Source: Paenibacillus ginsengarvi (GTDB taxonomy: Bacteria; Bacillota; Bacilli; Paenibacillales; NBRC-103111). From it: a DNA stretch of 64,000 nt. A model generated the notes under the pieces. That model saw only the letters and a list, made by a program, of their open reading frames with translations. It did not search any database and was not told the origin of the DNA. Of the stretch, positions 1 to 8,438 are shown piece by piece. The stretch's first letter is position 1; every line of letters starts with the position of its first letter. Both the position numbers and the translations under genes were made by a program. The DNA is taken from assembly GCF_003626695.1 (NCBI RefSeq), contig NZ_RBAH01000005.1, positions 248,001-312,000 of the forward strand. The letters run 5' to 3'.

Positions 1-47
1 TTGCCGGACATGGGCCTGTCTCTTCTTTTCGTTAGCCGCTGTACCCG

Positions 48-560
48 TTAATAATCGTAGTCCGGATAAAACTTCCGGTTGGCATAGTCGAACAATATTT
101 TTTGCGCGATCGGGGTGCCCGTCTTGGCCCGAAGCAGCTCGAGCGCTTCCCCGGATTGCAGCAGCTGCGCGGCGACCGTCGCCCGGGACGCTCCGCGCTT
201 CAACTGCTGCACGTTTTGTTTACACCCGTGCCGGTCCGGCCGCCGGCATAGCAGTTCCTCGTACAAGCCCTGCACGTAAGCTTCGTCAGACTGGGCATAC
301 AGCCTGCGAAACAGATCCGCCGCCGAGGGCCGCCTCCTGCTTCCAGGGGCTCCCCCGGACCGGTACAGACGGTCGGCCTCGGGACATTGCAGCAGCGAGG
401 TCATCACAGTCAGCTTAGACGCTCCTCCGGCGAGTAGCCGGAGATGATGCTGCATACCGTCCGGATCGGGTTCGCGTCCGAGCAGTTCCCGGTAACAGCC
501 GGCAACGAACGAATCCCGATCCTTCCTGTATACCTTCCGTAATATCTCCATCATTCTCAC
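48..560 (-). CDS. DUF4214-type protein, two tandem units
   Basis: This is a 170-residue soluble protein of unknown function without signal peptide or membrane segment. It holds two copies of a unit of about 50 residues, roughly 15-66 and 92-143. Each has a Y-x-E-L-L-x-R-x-P-D core (YRELLGREPDPDG in the first, YEELLCRRPDRHG in the second) followed by an alpha-helical stretch ending in L-L-Q. That core is typical of DUF4214, a helical domain of unknown role found in large surface proteins and beside glycosyltransferases. A GTG start at 560 lies just after a G-rich ribosome binding site; an ATG two codons inside is possible. It is divergent from the Fcl-like gene and is a paralogue of the gene at 8439-8939. 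A sporulation-like -10 (CATACAGTA on the minus strand) sits at 599-607. The family assignment is fairly sure; the function is unknown. Confidence 0.7.
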   Translation of the reverse strand: MRMMEILRKVYRKDRDSFVAGCYRELLGREPDPDGMQHHLRLLAGGASKLTVMTSLLQCPEADRLYRSGGAPGSRRRPSAADLFRRLYAQSDEAYVQGLYEELLCRRPDRHGCKQNVQQLKRGASRATVAAQLLQSGEALELLRAKTGTPIAQKILFDYANRKFYPDYDY

Positions 561-598
561 TGCAAGCTCCCCCCCGGCTTTAGTTCGTCCTCTACAGC

Positions 599-607
599 TA
601 CTGTATG
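599..607 (-). promoter_or_regulatory. Sigma-E/sigma-K-like -10 element for the DUF4214 gene
   Basis: The minus strand reads CATACAGTA, which fits the -10 of sigma-K (CATANNNTA) and of sigma-E (CATACNNT). An AC dinucleotide is present 19 bases upstream, slightly further than the usual 16-17. It lies about 40 bases before the start codon. Confidence 0.35.
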
Positions 608-687
608 GGAAAGCTCCTCTATCGGCGTGGACATGTATACGGCGGCAAAAGCGCGTTTTTTTGTCCGGCCCGGGTGTAGTTGTCTAT

Positions 688-715
688 ACCGGATGACGGC
701 TCTTTACATATCGTA
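688..715 (+). promoter_or_regulatory. Sigma-K-like promoter for the Fcl-GT2 genes
   Basis: AC at 688-689 is followed after exactly 17 bases by CATATCGTA (707-715), a full match to the sigma-K consensus AC-N16/17-CATANNNTA. The predicted transcript would begin about 40 bases before the ATG at 763. Sigma-K directs late mother-cell transcription in sporulating bacilli. It was identified by eye only. Confidence 0.45.
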
Positions 716-762
716 CATATAAGCCGGGAAATGCCAAACTAGTGCGAAGGGGAGAGGCATTG

Positions 763-1707
763 ATGAGACTAGCCGACAAGTCGATTGTCGTTACCGGGGG
801 AGCCGGTTTTCTGGGCCGGCACGTCGTGAACGAGCTGCGCCTGCAAGGCTGCGAGCGGATCAGCGTGCCGCGCAGCAGGGAGTACGATCTGCGCAAGGAA
901 GCGCACATTATCCGCATGCTGGACGATTTCCGGCCCGACGTCGTGATCCATCTGGCCGCCGTTGTCGGAGGCATCGGGGCGAACGAGAAAAATCCGGGAT
1001 TGTTTTTTTACGATAATTTGGTCATGGGTGCGCACTTGATCGAGCATTCGCGGCTCCGGGGCGTGGAGAAGTTTGTGGCAATCGGCACGATCTGCTCGTA
1101 TCCGAAGTTCGCTCCGGTGCCTTTTCAAGAAAGCGATCTGTGGAACGGCTACCCGGAGGAGACGAACGCGCCATACGGGCTGGCCAAAAAAATGATGCTC
1201 GTTCAATCGCAAGCGTATCGCAAGCAGTACGGCTTCAATTCGATCTTTTTGCTGCCGGTTAATTTGTATGGTCCCGGCGACAACTTCGATCTGGAAACGT
1301 CCCACGTCATCCCCGCGATGATCCGCAAATGCGAGGAGGCGCGCAGGCGGGGCGACCCTTCGATCCGGCTCTGGGGGGACGGAACGCCGACGCGCGAATT
1401 TCTGTATGTCGAGGACGCGGCGCAAGCAATCGTTCGCGCGGCCGAGCGGTACGACGGCGACGCCCCGGTCAATCTGGGATCGGGCCATGAAGTATCGATC
1501 CGCGAGCTGGCCGAGACGATTCGCGAGTTGACCGGTTACGAGGGGGACATCATCTGGGAAACGGGACGTCCGAACGGTCAGCCGAGAAGAAGACTGGACG
1601 TCCGTCTGGCCAAAGAAACGTTCGGCTTCGAGGCCGGAACCGATATCGCGACCGGTTTGAACCGGACGATCGAATGGTACAGGAGGAACGGTCATGAGTC
1701 GCGATGA
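763..1707 (+). CDS. fcl: NAD-dependent epimerase/reductase, GDP-L-fucose synthase type
   Basis: This is a 314-residue short-chain dehydrogenase. It has a Rossmann GGAGFLG motif at residues 12-18 and the catalytic Y138-x3-K142 pair (YGLAK). The stretch GTICSYPK aligns with the GSSCIYPK active-site loop of GDP-L-fucose synthase; the catalytic Cys is kept and the Ser before it is Thr. The family performs the 3,5-epimerisation and 4-reduction of GDP-4-keto-6-deoxymannose to GDP-L-fucose. The ATG at 763 is preferred over an in-frame GTG at 742 because GAAGGGGAGAGG precedes it. It overlaps the next GT2 gene by 14 bases, so the two are probably translationally coupled. ManC and a GDP-mannose-dehydratase-like gene lie just downstream, which fits a GDP-6-deoxyhexose pathway. 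The exact product (fucose or another 6-deoxyhexose) is inference. Confidence 0.75.
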   Translation: MRLADKSIVVTGGAGFLGRHVVNELRLQGCERISVPRSREYDLRKEAHIIRMLDDFRPDVVIHLAAVVGGIGANEKNPGLFFYDNLVMGAHLIEHSRLRGVEKFVAIGTICSYPKFAPVPFQESDLWNGYPEETNAPYGLAKKMMLVQSQAYRKQYGFNSIFLLPVNLYGPGDNFDLETSHVIPAMIRKCEEARRRGDPSIRLWGDGTPTREFLYVEDAAQAIVRAAERYDGDAPVNLGSGHEVSIRELAETIRELTGYEGDIIWETGRPNGQPRRRLDVRLAKETFGFEAGTDIATGLNRTIEWYRRNGHESR

Positions 1708-2968
1708 GGAAGGGAAGAAGCGGCAGCCGCTCGTATCGGTCGTGACGCCTTCGTACCAGCAGGGCAGCTTTATCCGCGAAACGATCGAAAGCGTACTCTC
1801 GCAAGATTATCCGAACGTAGAGCTTATCGTCATGGACGGCGGCTCGAAGGACCATACGGTACAGATTCTGCAAAAGTATGCCGACAAGCACGGAGACCGC
1901 TTCCGGTTCGTTTCGGAAAAAGACAGGGGCCAGTCGCACGCTCTTAACAAGGGGCTGGCGCTGGCGAGAGGCGAAATCATCGGCTGGCTTAACTCCGACG
2001 ATACGTACGAGCCGAAAGCGATCAGCCGCGCCGTATCGGCTCTGATGAAGCATCCGGAATACGGGCTAGTCTACGGCAAGGCGGATTTTACGGATAAAAA
2101 CAACAACCATATCCGGCCGTATCCGATCGATTCCCATATCGACCGTGCACGCTTATTTGATGTATGCACCATTTGCCAGCCGGCTGTATTTATGCGGAAA
2201 AGTGTGCTCGACCAGGTCGGCCCGATCGACGAAAGCTTGCATTTTTGCATGGATTATGACTTGTGGATGCGGATTGCGGCCATGCACAAGCTTGGGTACA
2301 TCGACGAACCGATGGCTCATTCGCGGCTGCACGATGATTGCAAAAGTATGACGCAATATTTTACCGTCGGTCTTCCGGAGATTATCCGCACGAGCTTGAA
2401 AAACTACGGAACGGTGTCGAACCACTGGCTGATCCAGTTTATCGCCCACCATCTGCCGGAGGGGGCCGCCTGGATCATGGAACGGATGAAGCCGTTCCGC
2501 ATCTTCGGCAGAGGGCCGCAGATCACATCGTCGGACCGGTTCGAGGACGGCTGGGCGCCGCCCGTCTGGAACCTGGAAATCCGTAATGATAGCGAGGAAG
2601 AGGTGCAGGCGCTGGTGATCGGCGGAAACCACCAACTGCCGAAACTGGACCGGAAGCGATCGGAACGCCTGGAGCTGAAGGTTGCGATTGGCGGCGAGCA
2701 CTATAAAACATTCAAGCTCGGCGAAGGAAGGTTTACGCTGCAAATCCCGCTAAAAAACAATCTTTCCTTCTATTCGGTGGAAATTCGCTCGAACGTTTCG
2801 TTTTCTCCCGCGCGGCTCAAACTGAACGGCGACGAGCGCCAGCTGAGCTTCAAAGTAACGGGAGCGGCTCCGCTCAGTCCGATGGAGGCGCGTTTGTACA
2901 AACTGCTTGAGGAAGAGCCCGCGTCGGTCGGGGAATGGCTCATGAGGAAGCGCAAGTTCAAATGGTAG
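1694..2968 (+). CDS. Family 2 glycosyltransferase with extra C-terminal domain
   Basis: The protein has 424 residues. Residues 13-235 form a GT-A fold: [11 protein letters not shown] at the start, the metal-binding NSDD at 100-103, and a DYDLWMRI acceptor-side motif near residue 190. It should transfer a sugar from a nucleotide sugar in the cytosol, and no membrane segment is visible. Residues from about 270 to the end are not part of the GT2 fold; they look beta-rich and are unassigned. The gene starts inside the end of the Fcl-like gene. A stem with a short T run follows at 2982-3010. Donor and acceptor are not predictable from sequence. Confidence 0.8.
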   Translation: MSRDEEGKKRQPLVSVVTPSYQQGSFIRETIESVLSQDYPNVELIVMDGGSKDHTVQILQKYADKHGDRFRFVSEKDRGQSHALNKGLALARGEIIGWLNSDDTYEPKAISRAVSALMKHPEYGLVYGKADFTDKNNNHIRPYPIDSHIDRARLFDVCTICQPAVFMRKSVLDQVGPIDESLHFCMDYDLWMRIAAMHKLGYIDEPMAHSRLHDDCKSMTQYFTVGLPEIIRTSLKNYGTVSNHWLIQFIAHHLPEGAAWIMERMKPFRIFGRGPQITSSDRFEDGWAPPVWNLEIRNDSEEEVQALVIGGNHQLPKLDRKRSERLELKVAIGGEHYKTFKLGEGRFTLQIPLKNNLSFYSVEIRSNVSFSPARLKLNGDERQLSFKVTGAAPLSPMEARLYKLLEEEPASVGEWLMRKRKFKW

Positions 2969-2981
2969 TCCGATTTGCCGG

Positions 2982-3010
2982 AGCTCCTCCCGGTGCAGGG
3001 AGGGGCTTTC
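2982..3010 (+). terminator. Possible weak intrinsic terminator
   Basis: AGCTCCTCCC pairs with GGGAGGGGCT around a 6-base loop, with one G-T wobble. Only TTC follows, so termination may be partial. It separates the Fcl-GT2 pair from manC. Confidence 0.4.
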
Positions 3011-3138
3011 TAAAGCTTAAGGTACAGGCTGGGCAATCGCCAATTTAGCCCTCTATCGGCAATACGTCTACGTCGGCCGTGAGAGCTGTGCATAGTATAG
3101 TAGCGTATTCCAAGCGCCGCAGACGGGAGGGAAAACGT

Positions 3139-4179
3139 TTGAAAATCGTCATTTTAGCCGGTGGATCGGGAACGCGGTTTTGGCCGAGAAGCGTGAAGGA
3201 GCGGCCTAAGCAGTTTCTCTCCCTCACTTCCCACGAGACGATGCTGCAGCAAACGTATAGACGCTATGTGCGCTGGCTGCCGGAAGCCGAGGTGTACGTG
3301 GTTACCGCCGAGCGGTACCGGTCGCTTACCCGGGAGCAGCTTCCGGAATTGCCCGAAGAGCGGCTGATTCTTGAGCCCGAGCAGCGGGATACCGGACCCT
3401 GCATCGCCATGACGGCCTATCGTTTTTTGGCGGAGGGTGACGACGAGGTGCTGGTGACGATGCCTTCGGACCATTATACGGACGAACCGGAGGAACTGAT
3501 ACGGGCGCTTCGCAAAGCCGAGTCCGCAGCTGCCCGCAAGCATACGATCGTTACGCTCGGCGTCGTACCGACAAGGCCGGAGACCGGATACGGCTACATC
3601 CGTACATCGGACATCCAGTCGGAGGAAGGCTTGCTCGAGGCAAGCTCGTTTATCGAGAAGCCTAATTTGGGAGCTGCCGAGGAACTGATTCAGGACCCGA
3701 ACGTGTATTGGAACAGCGGCATTTTCGTCTGGAAACCGTCCACGATCGCCCATTACATGTCGCTGCATCAGCCTTTCATGTGGAGCATGCTCACCGCCTC
3801 GGACAGGAGCGAGGCCAGCGCGTATTCGCTGCTTCCGAAAATTTCGATCGACTACGCGATTCTGGAGAAAGCCGACTCGATCGTGACGATTCCGGTCAAG
3901 TTCAAGTGGGACGATGTCGGCATATGGACGTCGCTCGAGCGGATTCAGAAGGCGGATTCCGAAGGCAACATCGTAAACGGCCAAGGGGAGGTGCACCTGG
4001 AGCAAACGAAGGATTGCATCGTCTACACCGATCATCAGAAGACGATGATCCTCGGCGTATCGGATCTGATCGTTGTTTCGACGGAGAATGGACTGCTCGT
4101 CTGCCATAAATCGGAGGAACAGCGCATTAAAACAGCGCTCCAGGCACTGAACGACAAGAAGGAGGATACTAGCGAATGA
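3139..4179 (+). CDS. manC: Mannose-1-phosphate guanylyltransferase
   Basis: A 346-residue nucleotidyltransferase that makes GDP-mannose from GTP and mannose-1-phosphate. It shows the signature ILAGGSGTRFWPRS at the N terminus, the sugar-binding FIEKP motif, and YWNSGIFVW, all typical of the GDP-mannose pyrophosphorylase family. It lacks the C-terminal phosphomannose isomerase domain found in bifunctional ManC/AlgA proteins of about 470 residues. The TTG at 3139 is preferred over an in-frame upstream ATG at 3079 because GGGAGGG precedes it and the family begins there. The last bases overlap the next gene by an ATGA-type junction. GDP-mannose would feed the adjacent deoxyhexose enzymes and the AlgD-type dehydrogenase at 34720. 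Confidence 0.9.
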   Translation: MKIVILAGGSGTRFWPRSVKERPKQFLSLTSHETMLQQTYRRYVRWLPEAEVYVVTAERYRSLTREQLPELPEERLILEPEQRDTGPCIAMTAYRFLAEGDDEVLVTMPSDHYTDEPEELIRALRKAESAAARKHTIVTLGVVPTRPETGYGYIRTSDIQSEEGLLEASSFIEKPNLGAAEELIQDPNVYWNSGIFVWKPSTIAHYMSLHQPFMWSMLTASDRSEASAYSLLPKISIDYAILEKADSIVTIPVKFKWDDVGIWTSLERIQKADSEGNIVNGQGEVHLEQTKDCIVYTDHQKTMILGVSDLIVVSTENGLLVCHKSEEQRIKTALQALNDKKEDTSE

Positions 4180-5123
4180 AAGCTCTTGTAACGGGGATTT
4201 CCGGTTTTGTCGGAAGCCATATGGCGGAGTTTCTGCTGAAACAAAACGTGGAGGTCACCGGAACAATCCGGCACCGAAGCCGCATGGACCATATTAAGCA
4301 TTTGAAAGACATTCGCCTTGTCGAATGCGAGCTGCGAGATCCGTTTTCGGTCGAACATCTGATCGAGGACATTAAGCCGGATCTGATTTTTCACTTGGCG
4401 GCGCAAAGCTTCGTTCCGACTTCGTGGAATTCGCCGATCGATACGATCCATAACAATGTGGCGGGCCAGGTCAACATTATGGAGGCGCTGCGCCGCTTCG
4501 ATCTGTCGTGCAAAATGCAAATCGCCTGCTCCAGCGAGGAATACGGCCATGTTGAGCCGGAGGAGACGCCCATTCGCGAAACGAACCCGCTACGGCCGCT
4601 CAGCCCTTACGCTGTCAGCAAGGTTGCGCAGGACTTTCTCGGCTACCAGTACTACAAAAGCTACGGCCTGCCGATCGTGGTGACCCGTACCTTCAACCAC
4701 ACCGGCCCCCGGCGCGGCGAAAATTTCGTTACGTCCAACTTCGCCAAGCAGATCGCCCTGATCGAGAAAGGGAAAAAGCCGCCGGTGCTGCACGTCGGGA
4801 ATTTGTCGGCCAAACGCGACTTTACCGACGTTCGCGACGTTGTCCGGGCTTACTGGTTTGCGCTCGAGAAAGGGAATCCCGGAGAAACGTACAACATCGC
4901 TTCCGGAACGTGCTGCACGATACGGGAAATGCTCGATTTGCTGCTCTCGTTCAGCAACGTGAACATTTCGATTGAGGAAGATCCGGCGCGCCTTCGGCCT
5001 TCCGATGTGGAAATTTTGCTCGGGGACTACTCCAAGTTCCACGCGGTTACCGGATGGAAGCCGGAAATCCCGTTCGAGCAGACGATGCGCGACCTGCTGC
5101 AATACTGGAGAGACCAAATCTAA
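4176..5123 (+). CDS. GDP-mannose 4,6-dehydratase or GDP-6-deoxy-D-mannose reductase
   Basis: This is a 315-residue extended short-chain dehydrogenase with the Rossmann motif TGISGFVG and catalytic YAVSK. It keeps SSEEYG, TRTFNHTGP and RDFTDVRDVVRAY, all typical of the GDP-mannose dehydratase/reductase group. True Gmd enzymes are about 345 residues and usually read SELYG or SEMYG. The shorter length, SSEEYG and the C-terminal RPSDVEILLGD resemble GDP-6-deoxy-D-mannose reductase (Rmd), which makes GDP-D-rhamnose. The neighbouring Fcl-like enzyme would need a dehydratase to supply its substrate, so the context favours Gmd while the motifs favour Rmd. It overlaps manC by 4 bases. Confidence 0.7.
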   Translation: MKALVTGISGFVGSHMAEFLLKQNVEVTGTIRHRSRMDHIKHLKDIRLVECELRDPFSVEHLIEDIKPDLIFHLAAQSFVPTSWNSPIDTIHNNVAGQVNIMEALRRFDLSCKMQIACSSEEYGHVEPEETPIRETNPLRPLSPYAVSKVAQDFLGYQYYKSYGLPIVVTRTFNHTGPRRGENFVTSNFAKQIALIEKGKKPPVLHVGNLSAKRDFTDVRDVVRAYWFALEKGNPGETYNIASGTCCTIREMLDLLLSFSNVNISIEEDPARLRPSDVEILLGDYSKFHAVTGWKPEIPFEQTMRDLLQYWRDQI

Positions 5124-5128
5124 AGATT

Positions 5129-5203
5129 CCCCCAAAAGTGAAGAAGAGTCTTCGACGCGAAATCCGAGTACTTTTGGGGGGCCCACGAAAGGCACCCCAA
5201 AAG
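5129..5203 (+). promoter_or_regulatory. Two mutually exclusive hairpins in the intergenic leader
   Basis: Three complementary segments follow each other. Segment 1 is CCCCCAAAAGT (5129-5139), segment 2 is ACTTTTGGGGGG (5170-5181) and segment 3 is CCCCAAAAG (5195-5203). Segment 2 can pair with either 1 (11 bp) or 3 (9 bp plus an inner GCC/GGC), but not both. Neither stem is followed by a T run. It could be an RNA switch, a processing site or an intergenic repeat. Confidence 0.4.
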
Positions 5204-5239
5204 GAAAGGCCATGATTCCAAGCAGAAAGGGTGGGATTT

Positions 5240-6643
5240 ATGCGAAGCACGGAAGGACGCCGGAAAGGCAGTCGCGCGGCGTCAGCGATCAAACGGAGAA
5301 AGCGCAAGCCGCCGCAACGCGGCAGAAAAGCGCGGCTCAAAAAGAGACGGGCTATCGCCCGCCATGGCGGCAAACGGTGGAAAAAACGGAGATGGCGATT
5401 GCTAAGAGGCAAAAAACGGTTTCGCAGGGGCCGGCTGCGGGCGCGGCGCAATCGGCGGCGCAAAGAGGAGGCGTCCGCGCCAGCCGCTCATGTTGCCGAG
5501 TTCGAGCAGATCGTGCCGGAGGAGAAAAGCGAGCCCGGCTATGACAAAGGGATCAACCTAGTCGGCTTCATCCGCGCGGAGATGGGCATCGGCGAATCGA
5601 GCCGGCTGGCGGCGAGGGCGATTCAGGCGGCGGATATCCCGTTCGGTATTATGAACTTCCCGGTGACTTCGATCCGGATGGAGGACTTCACATGGCGGCA
5701 TAAAGAGATGGGGGAGCCGCAGTTCAAAGTAAACATTATTCACACGAACGCCGATACGCTTCGATCGGTTCACCATCACTTCGGCCCGCCGCTGTTCGAC
5801 AAGCGGTTCAATATCGGCTACTGGCATTGGGAGCTTCCCGATTTTCCGGACGAATTTTGCGACGGTTTCCATTTCGTAAGTGAAGTCTGGGTACCGTCCA
5901 ACTTTGTCGCCGAGTCGATTGCCAAAAAATCGCCCGTTCCCGTCATCCGCATTCCGCACGGTGTCGAGGTTATACCGCCGGGCGATGTAAACCGAGCCAC
6001 CTTCGGGCTGCCGGAGAACCGGTTTTTGTTCTTCTCCATGTACGACACGCACAGCTATCAGCGGCGGAAAAACCCGCAAGGCGCCATTATCGCCTTTAAG
6101 CAGGCGTTTGCGCCGGAAGATACGAGCGTCGGTCTTGTCATCAAGCTGAATCACTCCCATGCGAACCCGTCGGATCTTGACGAAATCCGCAAGCTGGTGA
6201 GCGGCTATTCCAATATTTATATTATCGACCGGATTATGAGCCGCAGTGAAGTCGACGGTCTGCTGAACTGTACGGACTGCTTTGTTTCGCTCCACCGCGC
6301 GGAAGGCTTCGGACTTGGTTTGGCCGAGGCGATGTATTTGGGCAAGCCGGTTATCGGCACGTACTGGTCCGGCAACACCGACTTCATGAACGCGACCAAC
6401 TCGTGCATCGTCGATTTCAGCATGAGTCGGGTCGGCAAAGACTGGGGGCCGTATAAAGCCTATCAGTCGTGGGCGGAGCCCGATCTCGGTCATGCGGCTC
6501 ACCATATGCGCGAGATCGCGTACAACGAAAGCTACCGTCATTCGATCGCCTTCAACGGCAGACAGCATATCCAGACGTACTTCTCCCCGCATGTCGTCGG
6601 CGAAATGGTGAAGGGGAGGCTGTCGGAGCTCGGCTTGCTGTAG
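5240..6643 (+). CDS. Glycosyltransferase family 4 with an Arg/Lys-rich N-terminal tail
   Basis: The protein has 467 residues in two very different parts. Residues 4-78 are almost entirely Arg, Lys, Gly and Ala and have no predicted fold. Residues about 100-467 are a GT-B glycosyltransferase with GFIRAEMGIGESSR at the N-terminal lobe and the donor-binding E-x7-E region (AEGFGLGLAEAMYLGKPVIG) in the C-terminal lobe. The start ATG at 5240 follows AGAAAGGGTGGG; an upstream GTG at 5231 is less well placed. The tail is read in the same frame without a break, so it is not a frameshift product, though an internal start after the tail cannot be excluded. The tail may bind RNA, DNA or an acidic partner (inference). 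Confidence 0.8.
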   Translation: MRSTEGRRKGSRAASAIKRRKRKPPQRGRKARLKKRRAIARHGGKRWKKRRWRLLRGKKRFRRGRLRARRNRRRKEEASAPAAHVAEFEQIVPEEKSEPGYDKGINLVGFIRAEMGIGESSRLAARAIQAADIPFGIMNFPVTSIRMEDFTWRHKEMGEPQFKVNIIHTNADTLRSVHHHFGPPLFDKRFNIGYWHWELPDFPDEFCDGFHFVSEVWVPSNFVAESIAKKSPVPVIRIPHGVEVIPPGDVNRATFGLPENRFLFFSMYDTHSYQRRKNPQGAIIAFKQAFAPEDTSVGLVIKLNHSHANPSDLDEIRKLVSGYSNIYIIDRIMSRSEVDGLLNCTDCFVSLHRAEGFGLGLAEAMYLGKPVIGTYWSGNTDFMNATNSCIVDFSMSRVGKDWGPYKAYQSWAEPDLGHAAHHMREIAYNESYRHSIAFNGRQHIQTYFSPHVVGEMVKGRLSELGLL

Positions 6644-6689
6644 CGGTGCGCGATAAAAAGCCCGCATTCAAGGAGGAGGGAGAAAAGCC

Positions 6690-7337
6690 TTGGAGGATTA
6701 CAGGAGCATATCCGTCACATCCGAGCTTGTGAATGGCCGTAAGGTTCTGAAAGTGAGTAACCCGACCCGGTACGTCATGATCGGGATCGGAGCGCAGGGC
6801 GCCGTGTTCCGGCTATCCTCGAACCGCTGTGTGAAAATATACGAGGAGCCCCACAGCGCCATGTGGGAAACAAAGGCGCTCCAGGCAGCCGCCGGGAGCC
6901 CCTACTTCCCCGCCCTATACGAGAGCGGACGGAACTTTGTAGTGATGGAATATTTGCCTGGGCCGACGCTCCAGGAGTATTTGGCCGAACATCCCGGCTT
7001 GCCGGATTCGTTTGCCGAGCAATTAGTCGGTATCGTCAAAGAGATGAGAAGACTGAAGTTTACCCGGGTCGATACGCGAACCGGTCATATTATCGTCACC
7101 GAGGGCGACAAGCTGAAGGTGATCGATCATAGCGGCGCATTCCGGACGACGCGAAGAGCACCGTTCATGCTGCTCAAAAGCTTGAAGCGCGACGGCTGCT
7201 TGATGAAGTTTTTGCGTTATGTGATCGAGCACGATCCGAAGCTGTATGCCAAATGGCGCCGCAAACGAAGCGAGGGTGTCGATCTGAGAGGCGTTCCTGA
7301 GCTGCCCCCGCCGGAGAAGCTGCATGAGGCGACTTGA
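6690..7337 (+). CDS. Serine/threonine protein kinase-like protein
   Basis: This is a 215-residue minimal kinase fold. It shows a glycine-rich loop (GIGAQGAVFRL), a likely ATP-binding Lys in CVKIYEE, a hinge (FVVMEYLPG), and KVIDHSG in place of the DFG metal-binding motif. The catalytic loop region reads VDTRTGHIIV, without the usual HRD-x4-N. It resembles small Bacillus kinase-like proteins of the YrzF type. The TTG start at 6690 follows AGGAGGAGGG. Its stop lies inside the terminator stem at 7327-7353. It closes the first glycan block and might phosphorylate a protein or small molecule; activity is uncertain because of the altered catalytic loop. Confidence 0.7.
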   Translation: MEDYRSISVTSELVNGRKVLKVSNPTRYVMIGIGAQGAVFRLSSNRCVKIYEEPHSAMWETKALQAAAGSPYFPALYESGRNFVVMEYLPGPTLQEYLAEHPGLPDSFAEQLVGIVKEMRRLKFTRVDTRTGHIIVTEGDKLKVIDHSGAFRTTRRAPFMLLKSLKRDGCLMKFLRYVIEHDPKLYAKWRRKRSEGVDLRGVPELPPPEKLHEAT

Positions 7338-7353
7338 CCGTCGCCTTTTTTTT
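7327..7353 (+). terminator. Intrinsic terminator overlapping the kinase stop codon
   Basis: AGGCGAC pairs with GTCGCCT around TTGACC, followed by eight T. The stop TGA of the kinase-like gene lies in the loop. Confidence 0.85.
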
Positions 7354-7389
7354 GCAGTCCGATGCTTGTCCCGCCCGGTCCCATACTTA

Positions 7390-7415
7390 GACCGGTAACC
7401 TTATCGTTACCGGTC
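7390..7415. repeat. Perfect 10-bp inverted repeat
   Basis: GACCGGTAAC and GTTACCGGTC are perfect inverted copies separated by CTTATC. No T run follows on either strand, so it is not a standard terminator. It lies between the kinase terminator and the end of the convergent phosphotransferase gene. Confidence 0.6.
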
Positions 7416-7490
7416 GCCTCCAGTTCCCGCATCATTTCGCTTCCCCTTCTCCGTATTCGGTTTCCCCGGCTGCCACTCCTTCTAGGAGAG

Positions 7491-8408
7491 TCAAACTTCG
7501 TCGTCCCATTCCCGTCCTTTTTCATTCAGCCATTCCATCCGCAGGGCAAGCTTGTTCCAGTCCTTGGCTTGAACCGCATGGAGCATCGAGCTAAACCGGA
7601 GGATGTATGCATAAAACCGCGTAATCCGCTGCTCAAAGGTACGGTCCGCCGGTCCGCCGTAGTGATCCAGCACCATACGCGTAAACGTTTCCCCGTAAGA
7701 GAGGCAGAGATCGTGGAAATCATAGGCCGGATCGCCCATCCGCAGCAAGCCGAAATCGATGACGCCGGTCAGCTTGCCCGTTTTTGGATCATGGAAAATA
7801 TGATCGTTCTTAAAATCGCTATGCAACAGGCAGGGCGTAAACTTGAAATGTCCGGAAGGGTACAAGTAGTCGTAGAACACCTGCATGATCCACAGCTTCT
7901 GCTTCCGGTTGAGATGCGGAAATACAGTCTGCTCCATGGCGCGATAATAGCCGGACCATGTTTTTCTCCATTCGTCGCGAAAGCCGCGCGGATCGACGCG
8001 GGTCATCGAATCGCCGGTAAACTGGTGCAGCGCGGTCAAAAAATCGGCGATCTGCCTGGCGGCCGCTTTTTTCCGGGAATCGTCAAATTTCGCGAGCAGC
8101 TCCTTTTCGAGCGGAATGCCGGGTATCATCGGGTAGCCGACATAAACGATTTTGTCTTTCCGACCGGATGTATATAGGAAATCCGGCACCGGCAGGGGCA
8201 GATGTTTGCCCAGCTTCGGCAGCAGCTTCATCTCCAGCAGAAGCGACGCGTGGTCGGACGTTAGCGGAAACCGGAACACGAGACGTTCCCCTACCACGAT
8301 AACCAGGTTTTGCATCGTAGAGGAGAGAACTCGATACGGTTCGCCGGATAGCTCGGGATGCCGGTCGCATAAGTGGGCGTGTAACGTTTCCGCCTTCATC
8401 GTGCCCAT
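7491..8408 (-). CDS. Phosphotransferase family (APH-fold) protein
   Basis: A 305-residue protein of the aminoglycoside phosphotransferase/choline kinase fold. The catalytic loop HSDFKNDHIF (Brenner motif H-x-D-x4-N variant) and the metal-binding GVIDFG are intact, and DPAYDFHDL follows as in this family. The family phosphorylates small hydroxyl substrates with ATP; the substrate here is unknown, and calling it a resistance gene is not justified. The start ATG follows GGAGGCGACACC. It lies 30 bases downstream of the DUF4214 gene at 8439-8939 on the same strand, so they may be co-transcribed. Confidence 0.8.
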   Translation of the reverse strand: MGTMKAETLHAHLCDRHPELSGEPYRVLSSTMQNLVIVVGERLVFRFPLTSDHASLLLEMKLLPKLGKHLPLPVPDFLYTSGRKDKIVYVGYPMIPGIPLEKELLAKFDDSRKKAAARQIADFLTALHQFTGDSMTRVDPRGFRDEWRKTWSGYYRAMEQTVFPHLNRKQKLWIMQVFYDYLYPSGHFKFTPCLLHSDFKNDHIFHDPKTGKLTGVIDFGLLRMGDPAYDFHDLCLSYGETFTRMVLDHYGGPADRTFEQRITRFYAYILRFSSMLHAVQAKDWNKLALRMEWLNEKGREWDDEV

Positions 8409-8438
8409 GGTGTCGCCTCCGTTCTAGTGGCGCTGTTT

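Noticed and set aside
5558..6667. 369-codon open frame opposite the GT4 gene
   Set aside because: The composition is Arg/Val/Asp-rich shadow sequence; the plus strand has a clear glycosyltransferase.
7390..7415. Terminator call for the 10-bp inverted repeat
   Set aside because: No T run follows on either strand and a proper terminator already lies at 7327-7353, so it is listed only as a repeat.
7491..8408. Aminoglycoside resistance gene
   Set aside because: The APH fold alone does not show resistance; the family has many housekeeping members and no resistance context is present.
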